This document shows positions 12,247 through 25,105 of a DNA stretch of 64,000 bases, piece by piece (positions within the stretch are counted from its first letter, which is position 1; each line of letters begins with the position of its first letter). The notes beneath the pieces are model-generated. The model did not search any database. It saw nothing but the letters and a program-made list of their open reading frames with translations, and was not told the origin of the DNA. The stretch comes from Megamerina dolium (taxonomy: Eukaryota; Arthropoda; Insecta; Diptera; Megamerinidae): positions 67,866,765 through 67,930,764 of the forward strand of contig OY978526.1 of the NCBI GenBank assembly GCA_963854835.1, given 5' to 3'. The position numbers were made by a program, and so were the translations under genes.

Positions 12247-12999
12247 GAAATGTATAAAAACTGGGCATGACTTGTCCATTTCAAGGCAAAATTATTTCTC
12301 TCTGCAATATCAACCTGTATCTCAAAAATTGTTGTCCTTCGTACGTTATGGCGGTTTAAATGCAGACTTTAAGTACTTTAAGTAAGACTTCCCATCTACT
12401 ATTTTCCAACATGTGGTCGCGGATTGGCCAGGTCTCACATTTGACTTTTTGCGCATAGGCACTTTTAAACCGTCTACACCAAAATGCACAAGTTGAAAGT
12501 GATGGAGCATGTTCTACTTAAGCCTCACACAGCATTTTATGAATTTCCACTGCAATTTTCTTCTTCTTCCTGCGAATGGGCTTTTTTGCGCTGCGCGTCA
12601 AATATTGTTCTCCTAAGCATGAGATTACTGGAGTTAAACTCGTATACAATTTTTTAAATTCTCGATGGAATCTACGCCCATTTCTTGCAAAATGATTACG
12701 CAGTATATTATCAATTCTATTGTAGGTATACAATATTACCGAGTTATATCGGATTAAAATATTCAAAAATCCGATATTAGTTTTTTTTTTTGGTTATAGG
12801 TAGATCATGATAAATTTCGTTGAAACATCTCAACATTTGTTCAAGTAGTCGTCTGGCGTAACATACAAGCAACAATTTGTATTTTGATATGTGTATAGAA
12901 GCTATTTCCACTTTGCTTATTGCTTCGTAAAGATATTATAAAAGCAATTACACTGCTTGAAACTGTGTTTACTTCCATAAAAGCGACTTATAGAGGTTA
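12247..12999. other. Noncoding DNA, nothing recognised
   Basis: Unassigned AT-rich spacer between two SINE copies. The minus-strand frame at 12518-12766 has no recognisable motif and lies in low-complexity sequence. Confidence 0.35.
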
Positions 13000-13292
13000 G
13001 ATTAGGTTATTGTGGCTGCACTTAGGCCAGAAAGGCCATTTCTGATACCACCGAACTTCCCTTCCAGTAGTAATAGAAGGGACCAACTTACATTAGCCAA
13101 CTCTGATCGTCAGAGCCCTTGTGACATCACTTTTTCTGAGCTTTGTCACAGAGCTCTGCCGGAAGAATTGCCAGTGGGCACCGTTCGAAAGAAAAATCTT
13201 TTCGATATTAAAGTTGTCACAGATAAGAATTTGAACCTACGACCTACGAATCAGAAAATCAACGCGCTAACCAATGAGCTACGGCATCCACT
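13000..13292 (-). mobile_element. tRNA-derived SINE, copy 3 (diverged, shortened)
   Basis: It shares the body motifs TTTTTCTGAGCTTTGTCACA, CCGTTCGAAAGAAAAATCTT and the tRNA-like head (minus strand, TAGCTCATTGG near 13278) with copies 1 and 2. It lacks about 60 bp of the middle and its tail region differs (CAGAAAGGCCATT instead of CCAAAGGGCTCATT). No target duplication was seen. It is probably an older or subfamily copy. Confidence 0.7.
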
Positions 13293-16200
13293 GAATTATA
13301 GCGGCTACAGAATAAAAACAACGATCTCAATTTTAAAAGAAACAGTCACAATTATCTTTTAAGCATTGCATCGGGGTGTTTGCAAAAAAAACTCTCAATT
13401 TTATGTATTTTTAGCATTGTATCGCCATGTCAATAGAGCGAAGTAAGAAAAATGAGTCAAATCAATGATACAATATTTATAATTCATTTGATTGATTGCA
13501 GCTTCATAAACCAACTTCCACACAGCAGCTCGAAGCTTAAGTTTAACGAAGTTTTAAAACTCAAGCTGCTATAAAACTTGTAGATTTTTCCTAAAGGCCA
13601 ATCTTTGTAAAAAACAACTGCCATTTACTACCCAATTTCACGATGAGATGTTCCACAATCCTACTTTTATATACCAACCTACTTTCAAATTTGTATTTTA
13701 ACACAAAATAAAAAGAGCAGTAATGGGATGAAAGCCTATTCATTTAAAATTGTCAAAAAAAAAGGAATGAAATAAAAAACATAATCATATTCATTTCATG
13801 CTATATGCATGAACACTAATGTCTTAGAAATTTGCAAATCATATTCAACTTTCTTCAATGAATACTAATTGTATACTTTTGGTAAGTATATTAGAGTGAT
13901 CCTTGACGGTCTGAAGTACAGTGGAACAACTTCTACAAAACACCTTTTGAAGTTGAATTTCTTCAACTCTTCATGAATATGAACATTTCGTCATATCATT
14001 AATGCTTTGAATAAACGGGTGTATTTGTAGAAACTAACCGTGTTTTATTCGACACTCTTACATTCGCAAACGGTGATAAATATATGGCAAAACATGAACA
14101 AAAATACAAAATATTTTAGCAGTGCTGCCAATTACTTTCATTTTATCTGCTGTACAGAGATGTTACTTATCGTTTCTGTTAATTTAAAAGCAAAAATTAA
14201 ATAAATAATAAGAAAAGGAAAAGAATAAATTTTGCAGGAAAATTATTTAATTTTTTGTTCTATATGAAATTTATATAAATAAAAAAAAAAATGGAAAGCA
14301 AATCCACTCTGTTGAGGAAACTTAGGAACTTGTCGAATAAAACGTACCTTTCATTTCTGTTAAAGTTAAGGACTACTCTATTGCACATGCATATCGTATA
14401 TCCAATATGCTGCACAAGCGCATTAAAATGAAAATACATATTTTATAACTTAATAATGGTAATGATAATCATCTCTATCATACGCATATGCATATATTGT
14501 ATATGTAGTACATGATTTCCATTTTCATATCCTCTACACATATCATAGTCTATTAACTATTCGCGACGTAGCAGTTAATGAACTCTCTACTTCTTTTCAA
14601 GGTAAAATATTAATATTTTCATGATGTTATTATCCGTAAACAGCTTCTTTTATATTGTTACTATTGTATTATTTGTTGTTATTTATACTTATGGTAATTT
14701 AAAAAAGAGAGAAAATAAAAGCATCTTCAATATTGATGTATATTACCAGTAAACTTTATAGTAAAGACGCTTGTTTTTCATTTTAACGTGTATTTTTCTT
14801 TATTTTTGATATTATATTTATAATTCAATATTATATTATTAACTATCGTTTACTCATCACCATTCGGGTCTTTACAAAGTCTTATATCAGTTGTTTTGTG
14901 ATAAGCATAAACCCTCCCAATAATAAAAATAATCACAATTTTGATTGTTTTCTGAGGCTTCAGAGTTAAATTTCATATTACGCTATTATATCTAAACCTT
15001 TTCTCAGTATTCTTATATGTATGTAACGCAAAAAGTATTCATAATTTTGTGTAATTTAAACGAATTCAAAGCAGCATATAAATTAAACCAGAAAATAACC
15101 ATAGTTCATCTAAATAGGCGTCTTCTATGACCCATATTTACAAATATTTTACGGCTTATATTTCTGAGCGCTTCCTGCCTCATAATTACGAAAAAGTGTA
15201 AATGACGTTTAATGAACTTTCAGAGTGATGAGTTTGAGTGTAACAAATAGGCAGGCAAATTTAATAAATTGCTTAAAAATCAAGTCCACACGACAGGGAG
15301 AGATCATCTGTACCAATAAAAACAAATCTAATGGATAGGATTTTTATCAAACTAATAATTGTGTTTAGAAAATATTGATAATTTTATTAAAAAAGTAGAA
15401 ATAGTAAAGGTTTTCGGAGTCAATGAACTCAAATTTGACGTAAAAACCGTCAAAAATTAAATGACCGCTATAAAAGAGAGCACCTGTTTTGGATGAACTC
15501 ACGTTACGTTCATGAAAAATAGTCACAACGAGTTTTCGGGATCAAGAAATTCCAGTTTGATGTCAGAAAAATAAACCTCAAATCCCACATCTGTAAAACA
15601 TGACCCAGTCCTTCCGATACTTGATACAGTGATACATTTTTATAGGATCCCGTATTTTGGTTCATGAAAATATAAAAAAAAAAATTTAATTTCGCCAGCT
15701 TTTACCGATTTTCCGACAACTGCGGCCAATTAAAAAAATGAAATTTCTCGCCAACAACAATTCTTGTAATGTAAAAATCATCAAGCTTGATGTAAAAATC
15801 ATCAAGCTATTGAAACTAAAAACTATGAATAATTATTGATGTATTTAGTTAATATCAAATTCGCCATAGATCTGCTCTTATAAGAGATATTATACATAGA
15901 AGAAAGTCATAAGCGGTATGGATAAACAACCACTGTGGAAAATTGAGTAAATTCTGTTAAAAAAGTCACACACAGGCCTTGAAGGGCGTCCATAAATGAC
16001 ATCTACGACAAAAATAAGTTAATGGCTAAGTTAGCATAAGATTATACCTCCAAATCCCTATAGATATGGATACCCTATGAATGCAGGATATAAAAAAAAT
16101 TCCCTAAACTGTCTATAGCGTTAATTTCTTTAATTCCTTTGTACAATTATTAACTTGTTAGCTAATGCTGAAATGCATCACCATACAATTTTCATAGAAG

Positions 16201-16919
16201 AATTCTCCAGTGAATTAGTAATGCGTTAGCAACCTTTCAACAGCATGTAAATTTTAAGATGTCAAGATGTAAGATGTAAAGACGTAAAATCACACATTTT
16301 CTATTTCTTTGAAAATCACTCAACTAAATTTAGTCATAAATCATTTGCAACCGAATATTGAAGTCACTTCTGCATTTTTTTTTTCTTTAAAACTAAACAA
16401 AATGTTTATTCCTTTAAACCAACGCCGGCCACAACGTTGCACATTGTATAGTTTGCCCTAGAGTTTTATATACGCAAATATTTTAGTATTCGTCGGCACT
16501 GCTTTAAATAGATAGCAACAGGGTGTTAAACGGACGAAGATTTAGGTTTAGTCTTAGAGGAAAACACTATAAATTAGAAAATAAGTAAAAAGTATCTTTA
16601 AGCATAATACATTCACATTTACCATTTTAAAATGAAAACAACTACAAATCTTCTTAAGTCACACAATATAATTTGGCATTTTGCAAAAAAAAAAATTAAT
16701 TTGTTCGTACTATTATTACGACTCCGTAGAGAATTGAGAGAGAACAATATATAATATGTACTACAAATTTAAAGTGAAATAATGGCCGAAATTGTGCAAA
16801 CGCACAAGTATGTAAAATATTTCAAAAGATCACTGACATTTGTTGACCTTACAACGGAGACATTTACTACAGCAACGCACTCGCAATTAGCTTACATCTA
16901 AAAATTTACATTCGCCAGC
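13293..16919. other. Noncoding DNA, nothing firm
   Basis: No gene is supported. A 13-bp inverted repeat, GTTTTATTCGACA near 14041 and its complement near 14334, spans about 300 bp and could mark a small decayed element. No other structure was recognised. Confidence 0.35.
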
Positions 16920-18320
16920 CCTTATATGGTCGTGCATTAAGGTAGTCGCTATAGGTTTGGATGAAAAAATATTCAATTGGAAAAAATTGTTTCTTCATCA
17001 TTCTTCATCACGGTTAGACCATTATAACCGATTCTACGCAGGTAAAATATAAGCCCGACTCCCATAAATTTTTCTTCAACATTTTCTTCGAAGATATTCG
17101 TATTTAGATACCCACTATCTCCACTTCTTAGAAGAACTCACACACAAAACAGGCAATTTAGCGTTCATTTTGAATGACAGCCCCTCAAGTAGTTGAGGTA
17201 AAGAGTACATATGTTAGAGCAAAATATTAAACAGGTAAAATTAACGGGGGTCGGACTTATATTTAACCTGTGTAGTGACAACTCCATAAAGTGGTGGATA
17301 TATGGGTTAAGTATTTTCAAGAAAAATATTAAAGAAACAAAACTAATGGTGGTCGTATTTACATTTCACTGTTGTAGAGACAATTCCTGGGCAACTATGC
17401 GATTGTATGACAGTCCCTTAAGTATTATAGTAGAGATAAAGAGTACGCATGTTAGAACAATATATTTAAGAGGTAAAATTAATGGGGGTCGATTATCCAA
17501 TTAACTCCCTCGTTAATTTCTGGGTGCCTATACGGATATTTGCGACTTTTCATGTGATTTTCGTTCATTTTGTATGACAACTCCATTGAGTGGTGTGTAT
17601 ATGGGTTGAGTATGTTCAAGAAAAATATTAAGAAGCTAAACTAATGAGGTTGGTATTTACATTTCACTGCTCTAGAGATAACTCCTGGGTAGCTATGCGA
17701 TTGTATGACACGTCCTTAAGTAGTAGATATAAAGGGTACGTATCTTACGCCAAAATATTAAAGAGGTACAGTTAATGTGGGTTAATGTGCTCAAATTTCT
17801 GGGTACCTATGCGGTAATTTGACAATTTTCAGGTATATTTAGTTCATTTTGTATGGCAGTGGTGGTTATATGGGTTAAGTATATTAAAGAACAATATTGC
17901 TAAGGCAAATCAATAGCGGTCCGAATAACATTTCACCCTCCTAGAGGAGTTATGTAAGTATGTTTGGAGCAAATAATATTATCAAAAAATGAAAAAATAA
18001 ATGATTTCCAAGGGCATGCGTGAAGTGTAAAGAACATATTTTATAAAAACGACAATTTTGCAGGGGAGTCCCTCTGAGGGATGTAGATAGGGGTTAAGTA
18101 TGTTTTGAAAAAATGTTGTAGGGACAAAATTAATGGCAGTTGGTCTTACATTAGACCTTTCTGACCCTTGTAAATGTGACTCCAGGGAGTGGAGATAGCC
18201 AATTTTATAAGAACATCAGTTTTATAGAGGAGCAACCCCCCCCCCCCCCCTAAGTGGTGGAGTTAGAAGGATATATGTTCCGCAAAAATGAGTTAAATCA
18301 TTTTAAAAAACTGTGAAAAC
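16920..18320 (+). repeat. Diverged tandem array, ~300-bp higher-order period (orientation A)
   Basis: Phrases recur at regular distances. TTTACATTTCACTG followed by GAGA, CTCCTGGG-like and GCGATTGTATGACA segments occurs near 17360 and again about 300 bp later. GGTAAAATTAA followed by GGGGTCG occurs near 17236 and 17475. GACAACTCCAT followed by GGTGG and ATATGGGTTAAG occurs near 17276 and 17577. The 97-residue open frame at 17211-17504 is an accident of this array. A run of 15 C ends it near 18236-18250. The same monomers appear in opposite orientation at 20600-21560. Confidence 0.6.
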
Positions 18321-18342
18321 TAGCTAGTTGCGAAACTCCAAC

Positions 18343-18841
18343 AATCCGAGTGACAGAAATGACGCTGTGTTTATCGTGAGCACCTGCGAGGATGGCCTTA
18401 TCTCACGACGCCCAAAGAGTGTGTATCAATTTGAAGCGTTGATGGCGCCCCGTAGGAGTGGAAAATCTGAGTCCAACCTCCAGTATCCTACGGTACCAAT
18501 TGGGGCACGTTGAATGGACGTACTACCCTCCTTGGTTTGGATCGAGGCCCATCTAAAACCTCTTCTGATCTAAGGGGTCAGTACCCTGTTTGCAATGCAA
18601 CTCCACATCGAGTACCCACGCCGTGAGACGTGGAATACTCTACCCGCGTATCTTTGGGTTACCTCAGCCACCACGAAAACCTCCCCGAAGGGCCGTTCCC
18701 CACGATCAGGTTGAAGGGATTCCAACCTGATCACCCGTAGTACCAAATTTAAAGTCTTTTGGTAAGACCTCGTAGCCGAAGCTACTACCAGTTTCAGCCC
18801 CATTCGGCTCCGGACTGGTAGTCGGGGAAATCCGAGTGACA
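18343..18841. other. GC-rich, hairpin-rich segment flanked by a 13-bp direct repeat
   Basis: AATCCGAGTGACA occurs at 18343-18355 and again at 18829-18841. The ~473 bp between are markedly more GC-rich than the surroundings. They contain perfect stems: GATCAGGTTG (18704-18713) with CAACCTGATC (18723-18732), ACTACCAGT (18784-18792) with ACTGGTAGT (18814-18822), and CCACG with CGTGG around 18617-18633. The direct repeat is consistent with a target duplication of an inserted retroelement piece or a retroposed structured RNA. I could not identify the family. The minus-strand frame of 90 codons (18842-18570) has no recognisable domain and is probably not a gene. Confidence 0.5.
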
Positions 18842-18842
18842 C

Positions 18843-20454
18843 TACGAATTTTGTAATTATTTATTTCCTATGAAAGCTAGACAAAAAAAATACTTTTCTC
18901 TATAACAGCCACCCTATTGTTACACTACAGAAAAAGAAAATAATTTAGAAAAAATGAGTTTAAAAATAAATTAACGTAGGCACTATATACCACCTAAACG
19001 TTACATGTATGTGCATATCTATATGCAATTACATGCGTATACCACGTATTTCAGTACTTCAACTTGAAAGTAATTTAGTTGCATTGAGTATGCAAGTGCT
19101 TTTTTGTATTTGTACACACGTACAAGAACGTCAGCAATAGCTTAATGAATAAAAAGAAACGCTAATTGGAATATACATACTATGTACATATATAATTGGC
19201 ATATCTAATTACATATAGCAACGTTCAGAGAATGCATAAAATTAGATAAATATTTAATTTCCTATTTTCAACATGATACAATATGAAACTAAAAAAATAT
19301 ATAACTGCACTTTTTCTTATAAAATAGAAAATTTGTTGGTAAGGTTTTTATCAATTAAGGTAACGATATACTTTATACCATGTACGCATATTTATGTTTG
19401 ACGTTATTTCTCCTGTGCATTATATTGTAGCCGATATTGATTCAGAGTACTTTTTTTTCAGCGCAGCTTGAATTCAATACATTAATTTTATGGCTAAATA
19501 TGTGATGATTATTATATAGAAATTATATATACAAAACGTGATCATATTTGCTGAATACTATAAAATGATGCGGCTTCAAATTCGATACCTTTTGCTATTC
19601 GAGTATTTGATGATTTCATTAAAAAGCCACAACCAGTAAGTGGTATTAAATTTTTAATATTAATCTTTTACACTTGATTAAATTGCGACTGAAATCCGAT
19701 AATCATGAAATTATATATTTTCATATAAAGGTATTTTGAAGTAAGATATCTTATGTGTCAACCAAAACTAAAAAAATCGATAAATTAAGTGTTCAATAAC
19801 AAAGTTTATATACACGAACTTTCAATAATTTTTCATTTCAACTATTAAAATAAAGGTATATTGTCTATTTAGGTTATATGGGAGCTGGTACTCCCAGTTG
19901 TACAACCTGACCAATTTCCTACATTTTGCATGATATCGACAACCTTAGCTTCCATACCAAATTTCAATACTATATCTCATATGGTAATGTCACGTCTACA
20001 ATTTTGCAACCTTACATTGCATACAAGAAAATGAAAATGGCCCTCTGAGTTTAGGTTATGTTGAACTAAAGAAACTGGATGGTTCTAACTTTGAGATTAG
20101 AATGTAAAGTGAATATAGCCACTCACACATTTCCCCAGAACAACCTAGATCAAATTAGAGAACTAGGATACTAGGATACTAGTTCCCTCCTCTGTTTTAG
20201 TTTTAGTTTAGATCGGCATTTTGCATATAAAATAAAAAAATTGTCCACATCAGAAACAGAAACAGTAATATTTAAGATATTGGGGCTAGTCAGCAGAGTA
20301 TAAAAATTAGTAAACACATAAATCGCCTATAGAAGTTAGTCGTGAAACCAAAAGCCCTATATATACATGTAATGATTTGTGCCAATATTGAAACATTGTG
20401 GGCCATTGTGTGGCGGAAAAGCGCCATAATTGAAAACGTATAAAGTATCAAATT
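18843..20454. other. Noncoding DNA, nothing recognised
   Basis: AT-rich sequence without a supportable gene, RNA or repeat boundary. Confidence 0.35.
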
Positions 20455-20600
20455 TTGGGCAATATTAAAAACGGCCTAATTATATTAGCCGGTTTCGACC
20501 GGCAAAGCCCTTGTGCCATCTATTTTTCTGAGCTTTGTCACAGAGCTCTTTTAAAAGCTTTTCCATGGAAAATTGTCACTGCCGAAGAATTGCCAAGAAA
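20455..20600 (-). mobile_element. tRNA-derived SINE body fragment, copy 4
   Basis: It contains the SINE body motifs (ATTAGCCGGTTTCGACCGGC, CTGAGCTTTGTCACAGAGCT, GAAGAATTGCCAA) but neither the tRNA-like head nor the T-rich end. It sits directly before the tandem array at 20600 and may have been trapped when the array spread. Confidence 0.65.
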
Positions 20601-21560
20601 TCGTCTTTGGAGCGATAAAATATATGACTAGCCCATTTTAATTTTTCCTCATTAATATTTTCTTCGAAAATACTACCCTTCATCTCGAACTCTGAAGAGA
20701 ACTCCCAAACAATCAAAATGACCGAAGAAACATCTGAAAATCGAAAAAAAACCTGATAACTGTATAGAAATCGACTCTAGAGCGCTGAAATGTATGGTCG
20801 ACCCCGATTAATTTGACCTCCCCAACATTTCCTCCAAACCTACTTGCTTCCTATATCTGCCCCTTAAATGCCCTGCTGCTGAAAAAATACCTAAATCCAC
20901 AATAGCTGCCCAGGAAACGCCTCTAGAGAATGAAAATGTATAATTAACCTCTACTCATTTTACCTCCTCAACATTCTCTTCAAATATACTTAACATCTAT
21001 CTCTGCCCTTAAGAGGGCTCCCATACAAAATAACTGAAGAAACATCTGAAATCCTAAAAAATTAACCTCATAACTGAACAGAAATCGCCCCTAGAACGCT
21101 GAAATGTATGTCCGACTGCCGTTAACTTTTTACCTCCTCAACATTTCCTCGAAACTTACTCCCTATATCTGCCCTTTAAGGGGACTCCCATACAACGTTG
21201 CCGAAAAAATACCTAAATGCCTAGCTGCCCAGGAAACGCCTCTAGAGCATAAAAATGTATAATTAACCTACAATCATTTTACCTCCTCAACATTCTCTTC
21301 GAATATACTTAACATCTATCTCTGCCCTTAAGAGGGCTCCCATATAAAATAACTGAAGAAACATCCGAAAAACTAAAAATCGACCTCATAAATGAACAGG
21401 AATCGCCCCTAGAACGCCGAAATGTATGTCCGACCCACGTTAACTTTTTATCTCAACATTTGCTCCTTTGCCGAAAAAAATACCTAAATATATACAACAG
21501 TCTTCCAGCAATCGCTCTTAGAGAGCTAAAATGTATAACCGATCTTCATTAATTTTTTCT
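20601..21560 (-). repeat. Diverged tandem array, ~320-bp period (orientation B)
   Basis: AGAGGGCTCCCATA occurs at about 21012 and 21331, and CAGGAAACGCCTCTAGAG at about 20911 and 21230, so the period is close to 320 bp. Each period has two diverged halves (ACCTCCTCAACATT recurs about every 160 bp). The reverse complement of its CCGACTGCCGTTAAC and TTTTACCTCC segments matches the GGTAAAATTAACGGGGGTCGG segment of the array at 16920-18320, so the two arrays are inverted copies of one family. Confidence 0.6.
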
Positions 21561-23484
21561 TCTAAAAATTTTAGAGAATATTTGGGTTGAAAAGAAAGAA
21601 GATATATGAAAGAAAAATATATTTTAAAATTTCTGATTTCGCCTAACCGCATAATCAATTTGCATTTGTATTATTATGTATTTTGTGGTTATTGTCATAA
21701 CAAAAAAAAAATGTTTATAAGTGTTATGAGGTTTAAAACTGATCAGCTAAATAATTTGGAATTTCAACAAATGTTGAGGGTGAAAACTTCAAAATTCTTC
21801 ATTTAGGGATTTTGTTGAAATGGCTGGTTTAAAAATTCATCATCTCTATTGATAAACTATAAATTTATGGAACACGTTGAAATAATTTTTTTACTTGATT
21901 TTATAAAAAATAAAAATAAAATAATTTTTACTTGTCGTCGGACAAGTTTTTGGTTTTTCAAAAATTGCTAAAAATATTTGCAACAAGATACTTGAATTTT
22001 AAAAGACGTTTTTCGAAAATTAAATATTAAAAACTTCGCTCAAGCACATTCCTATTTATCAAATTATTTCATTTCTTTACGAACTTTTGAACTGCACTAA
22101 AATTTGTACGATCGATATCGATAAATACATATGTATATTATTGAGTGGACTTTGTACTCTCATTAAATGGTTTAAAAGAAAAATATACAAAATAATTACA
22201 TATCTATGTAGATAAAATGAACCAAACTATAAATAAGAGTACTTGAAACCACTTGTTGTTAAATTCTATAAATACGTGAATGCGAATACTTTTGTCGTAA
22301 ATGTACAAAATAAAATAAATAGATAAATACATAAATAAAAATAAAATAATTAAGAAAATGAGCTAAGAAAAGCGCACGCGATGTGAATTTGTAAAATTAT
22401 ACAAACACACATACATACGCTTTAATGAAATTGACCGACTAATTTTTGACTGCATTCTTGACTACGTGACTTTGATTTAGTATTGAGTGTTGTTGTTTTT
22501 TTCTTTGTAATTTTCGTGTGCACAACTTTAATAACTTTGGCATATTTGAGTTACTTGCCATTATAGCAACTAATTAAATAGTCGCATATACGTATATGAA
22601 TATAAGTATGTTACATTAGAATCAATCAATTGTATATAAGAAAATCAATATAGCGATATACAGTCATAGTGTTTATATTTCTTAACATTTTTCATAGAGC
22701 AATTGCAATATATACTTATTCACTGACACGTCATGTAAGCTATTTTTACCCAAATCCATCATCTATCGCTTGTCATCAATTTATTTGTACATAATTACAT
22801 CTTGATAGCATTTCTTTGTTCATAAGAGTATAAAGATTTTAATTAAAACAGCTACCTTTAACTAATCATATTATTCAGAACGTTAGATATACATAAGTAC
22901 CTTACATATACTTGGTGGTCTACATATTAGTCTATAGCACACTTCAAATATAAACGAATAATTAACTAAAAGATATCTTAACGATAACCACTTCGATGAA
23001 AGTGAAAGCTATAATAAATATGTGTGATGTCAGCAAAAACAAAAAAATTATTGGCAAAAGACAGAGCTTATTAGTACATACTTAATGAGCATCAAATGTA
23101 AAGTGTTTGTCGTCATAAGATTCTAATAATATAGATATATAGATATTTACATATACAAATCCATCTGTTAATATGTAAACAAAGTATTACGTATGCCTAT
23201 AAATTGAAAATTCCCAGAGGCAGATAGCTATACGAAACAGAACAATACATGAACACAAAGAAATTTTCGACAAAGGCACTTTCTTCAACATGAACAACAA
23301 AATGATACATATCTACAACCTAAAATAATATCTAATTTCTTAATGGAAATAAGAAAAATATTCTTGCCCATTATTATGAGTGGTTTATTTGTTTATATGT
23401 GAATATACAATACAATAAGCTTTGGTTTGTAGTCTCATTTTATTTAAAAATCAAAGTATAACCTCGGTAATACCGAGGAGCTTA
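21561..23484. other. Noncoding DNA, nothing recognised
   Basis: AT-rich intergenic or intronic sequence. No gene or repeat boundary is supported. Confidence 0.35.
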
Positions 23485-24356
23485 ATACCCTACACTATGA
23501 CAGATGGACAATAAAGACTTTCGAAAACAAAAATATATACTTTTCTACTGGAAGTAGACGTGGATTTCATCCAATAGCATCCAATGTATTTTAAATTTAT
23601 TTATTCGTACACAAAGTATGAAAATATGCATGGGAGGTGGGCATGGTTTTCAGCAGATTTCGACTATACTCAAAGTCGTTGCTTGATTAGCTAACAAACT
23701 CTTATGTACCGAATTTCAGATTGCTAGCTTTATCTTTTCAGGCGCACAGTGTAAAAATATTCAAACTTGAGCATAAGTTTGTACGGGTGCTAGAAGTAGT
23801 TTGCATTCGATTCCGTCCATTTTCACACTAGTCTAATATTTAGTAAATATAATCGTAAGTACCGAATTTCAGATTGATAGCCTTTTATTTTTATGCGCAA
23901 AGTGTGAAAACATCGACTTGAAAACATACTTTTGTATGGGAGGTAGGCGTGTATTTTATTAGATTACACTAATTTGCTAACTCTTTCATAAATAAGTGTA
24001 TTACAATTTGATAGCCTCACACGTAAAAATTCAAGAGGGAGCATAAATTTGTATGGGTGCTGGGTGTACTTTTTATCCGAAGCAGAATGCTCTTCTCTGA
24101 TAAAACTAAAGTTAAATGCTGGTTTTCAGATCTATAACATTATATTTATGCTAACAAGATGTAAAAAAAGTTACAAAACATAATTTTATATGGAAAGTAG
24201 GTGTGGTTTTCATTCGATTCCCCCTTCACTAACTCACCTTTGCATTGATAAAAATTATCTTATATACAATAGATAGCAAATAATAATTAGCGAATAATTA
24301 TTGCTGTTGCAAATGAAAGCACAAATTCAACATACACTCTTTCGAGTGTAGGGTAT
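23485..24356. mobile_element. Repeat element with ATACCCTACACT inverted ends and internal repeats
   Basis: The ends are ATACCCTACACT (23485-23496) and AGTGTAGGGTAT (24345-24356), perfect 12-bp inverted repeats. Inside, a GGGAGGTGGGCATGG-like motif (the complement of the CCACGCCCAC monomers at 7.8-8.6 kb) recurs in diverged form at about 23548, 23630, 23785, 23936, 24050 and 24190. TTTGTATGGG-like and GAATTTCAGATTGATAG-like segments lie between. Plan and ends are those of the 7555-8835 element, but the sequence is well diverged. No transposase was seen. Confidence 0.6.
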
Positions 24357-24618
24357 GCCAAGAGCAAAATCAAATAATATTCATGTACTACAGCGAGCAT
24401 TGACTGTTTAATTACATGCATACTACTAGCATAGATAAAAAGAAATTCGATTTTGCTTTTACCATTAATTACCACATCGAAATGTAGGACAAATCACAAT
24501 ATCAACAACAATCATAGAAATACATGTACGTGTTAAGAATACCAAATGCATATGTGGAAGAATAGTATGCAAAAAGGAAAGGAAAATGTTGAAGTGTGAA
24601 ATATATATTATTTTAAAA

Positions 24619-25105
24619 AGAGGTGTCAAAAGACTATCGAACGATATTGACTGACTTTTTTTTACCTGAAATTGATGCTATGGACGTGGATGACGTTTAT
24701 TTTCAGCAGTACGGCACCGCATGCCATACAGCTGGTGAAACAATGGCTCTATTGAGTGAAACATTTCCAGGACGTGTGATTTGTCGAAATGGAGAATTTG
24801 AGAGGCCGCCGAGATCGTGCCACTTAACACCATTCGACATTTTTCTTTGGGGCTACGTTAAATATAAGGTCTAAGCCAATGCTCCAGCAAATGTTGAAGC
24901 ACTCAAAGACAATAATAGAGTTGTTATTCCCGAGATACAGCAACAATTACGCAATTTTGTGCTGCAAATTTTCATCAAAGGAATGACTATTTGGCACATA
25001 TTGTGTACCATTAATAACCTCAGTTTGTACTTTGGATTAAAATAAAATCATCAACTCTTTTTACACAAATTTTGTGTTTTTATTTAAATTCAAAATGACA
25101 CCTCT
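24619..25105 (+). mobile_element. Deletion derivative of a rosa-like Tc1/mariner transposon
   Basis: The ends AGAGGTGTCA (24619-24628) and TGACACCTCT (25096-25105) are perfect 10-bp inverted repeats. The interior (24623-24874) encodes only the C-terminal third of a transposase: DDVYFQQYGTACHTAGETMA, then LTPFDIFLWGYVKYKV. The residue where the family has its second catalytic Asp (QQDG) is Tyr (QQYG), and everything upstream is missing, so it cannot make active transposase. A frame after the stop (ANAPANVEALKDNNR) continues the family's C-terminal tail, so the stop is a further lesion. The ends differ from those of the 3832-5281 element. Confidence 0.75.

Noticed and set aside
12011..12270. 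Small proteins of 65-66 residues repeated at 9.5, 12.0, 13.0, 43.7 and 62.5 kb
   Set aside because: They are translations of the SINE in one or two frames and are not conserved as proteins; frame and ends vary between copies.
17211..17504. 97-residue protein
   Set aside because: It lies across two units of a diverged tandem array, and the neighbouring units do not keep the frame.
18570..18842. 90-residue minus-strand protein in the GC-rich island
   Set aside because: GC-rich DNA gives few stops by chance, no domain is recognisable, and the island looks like inserted structured sequence.
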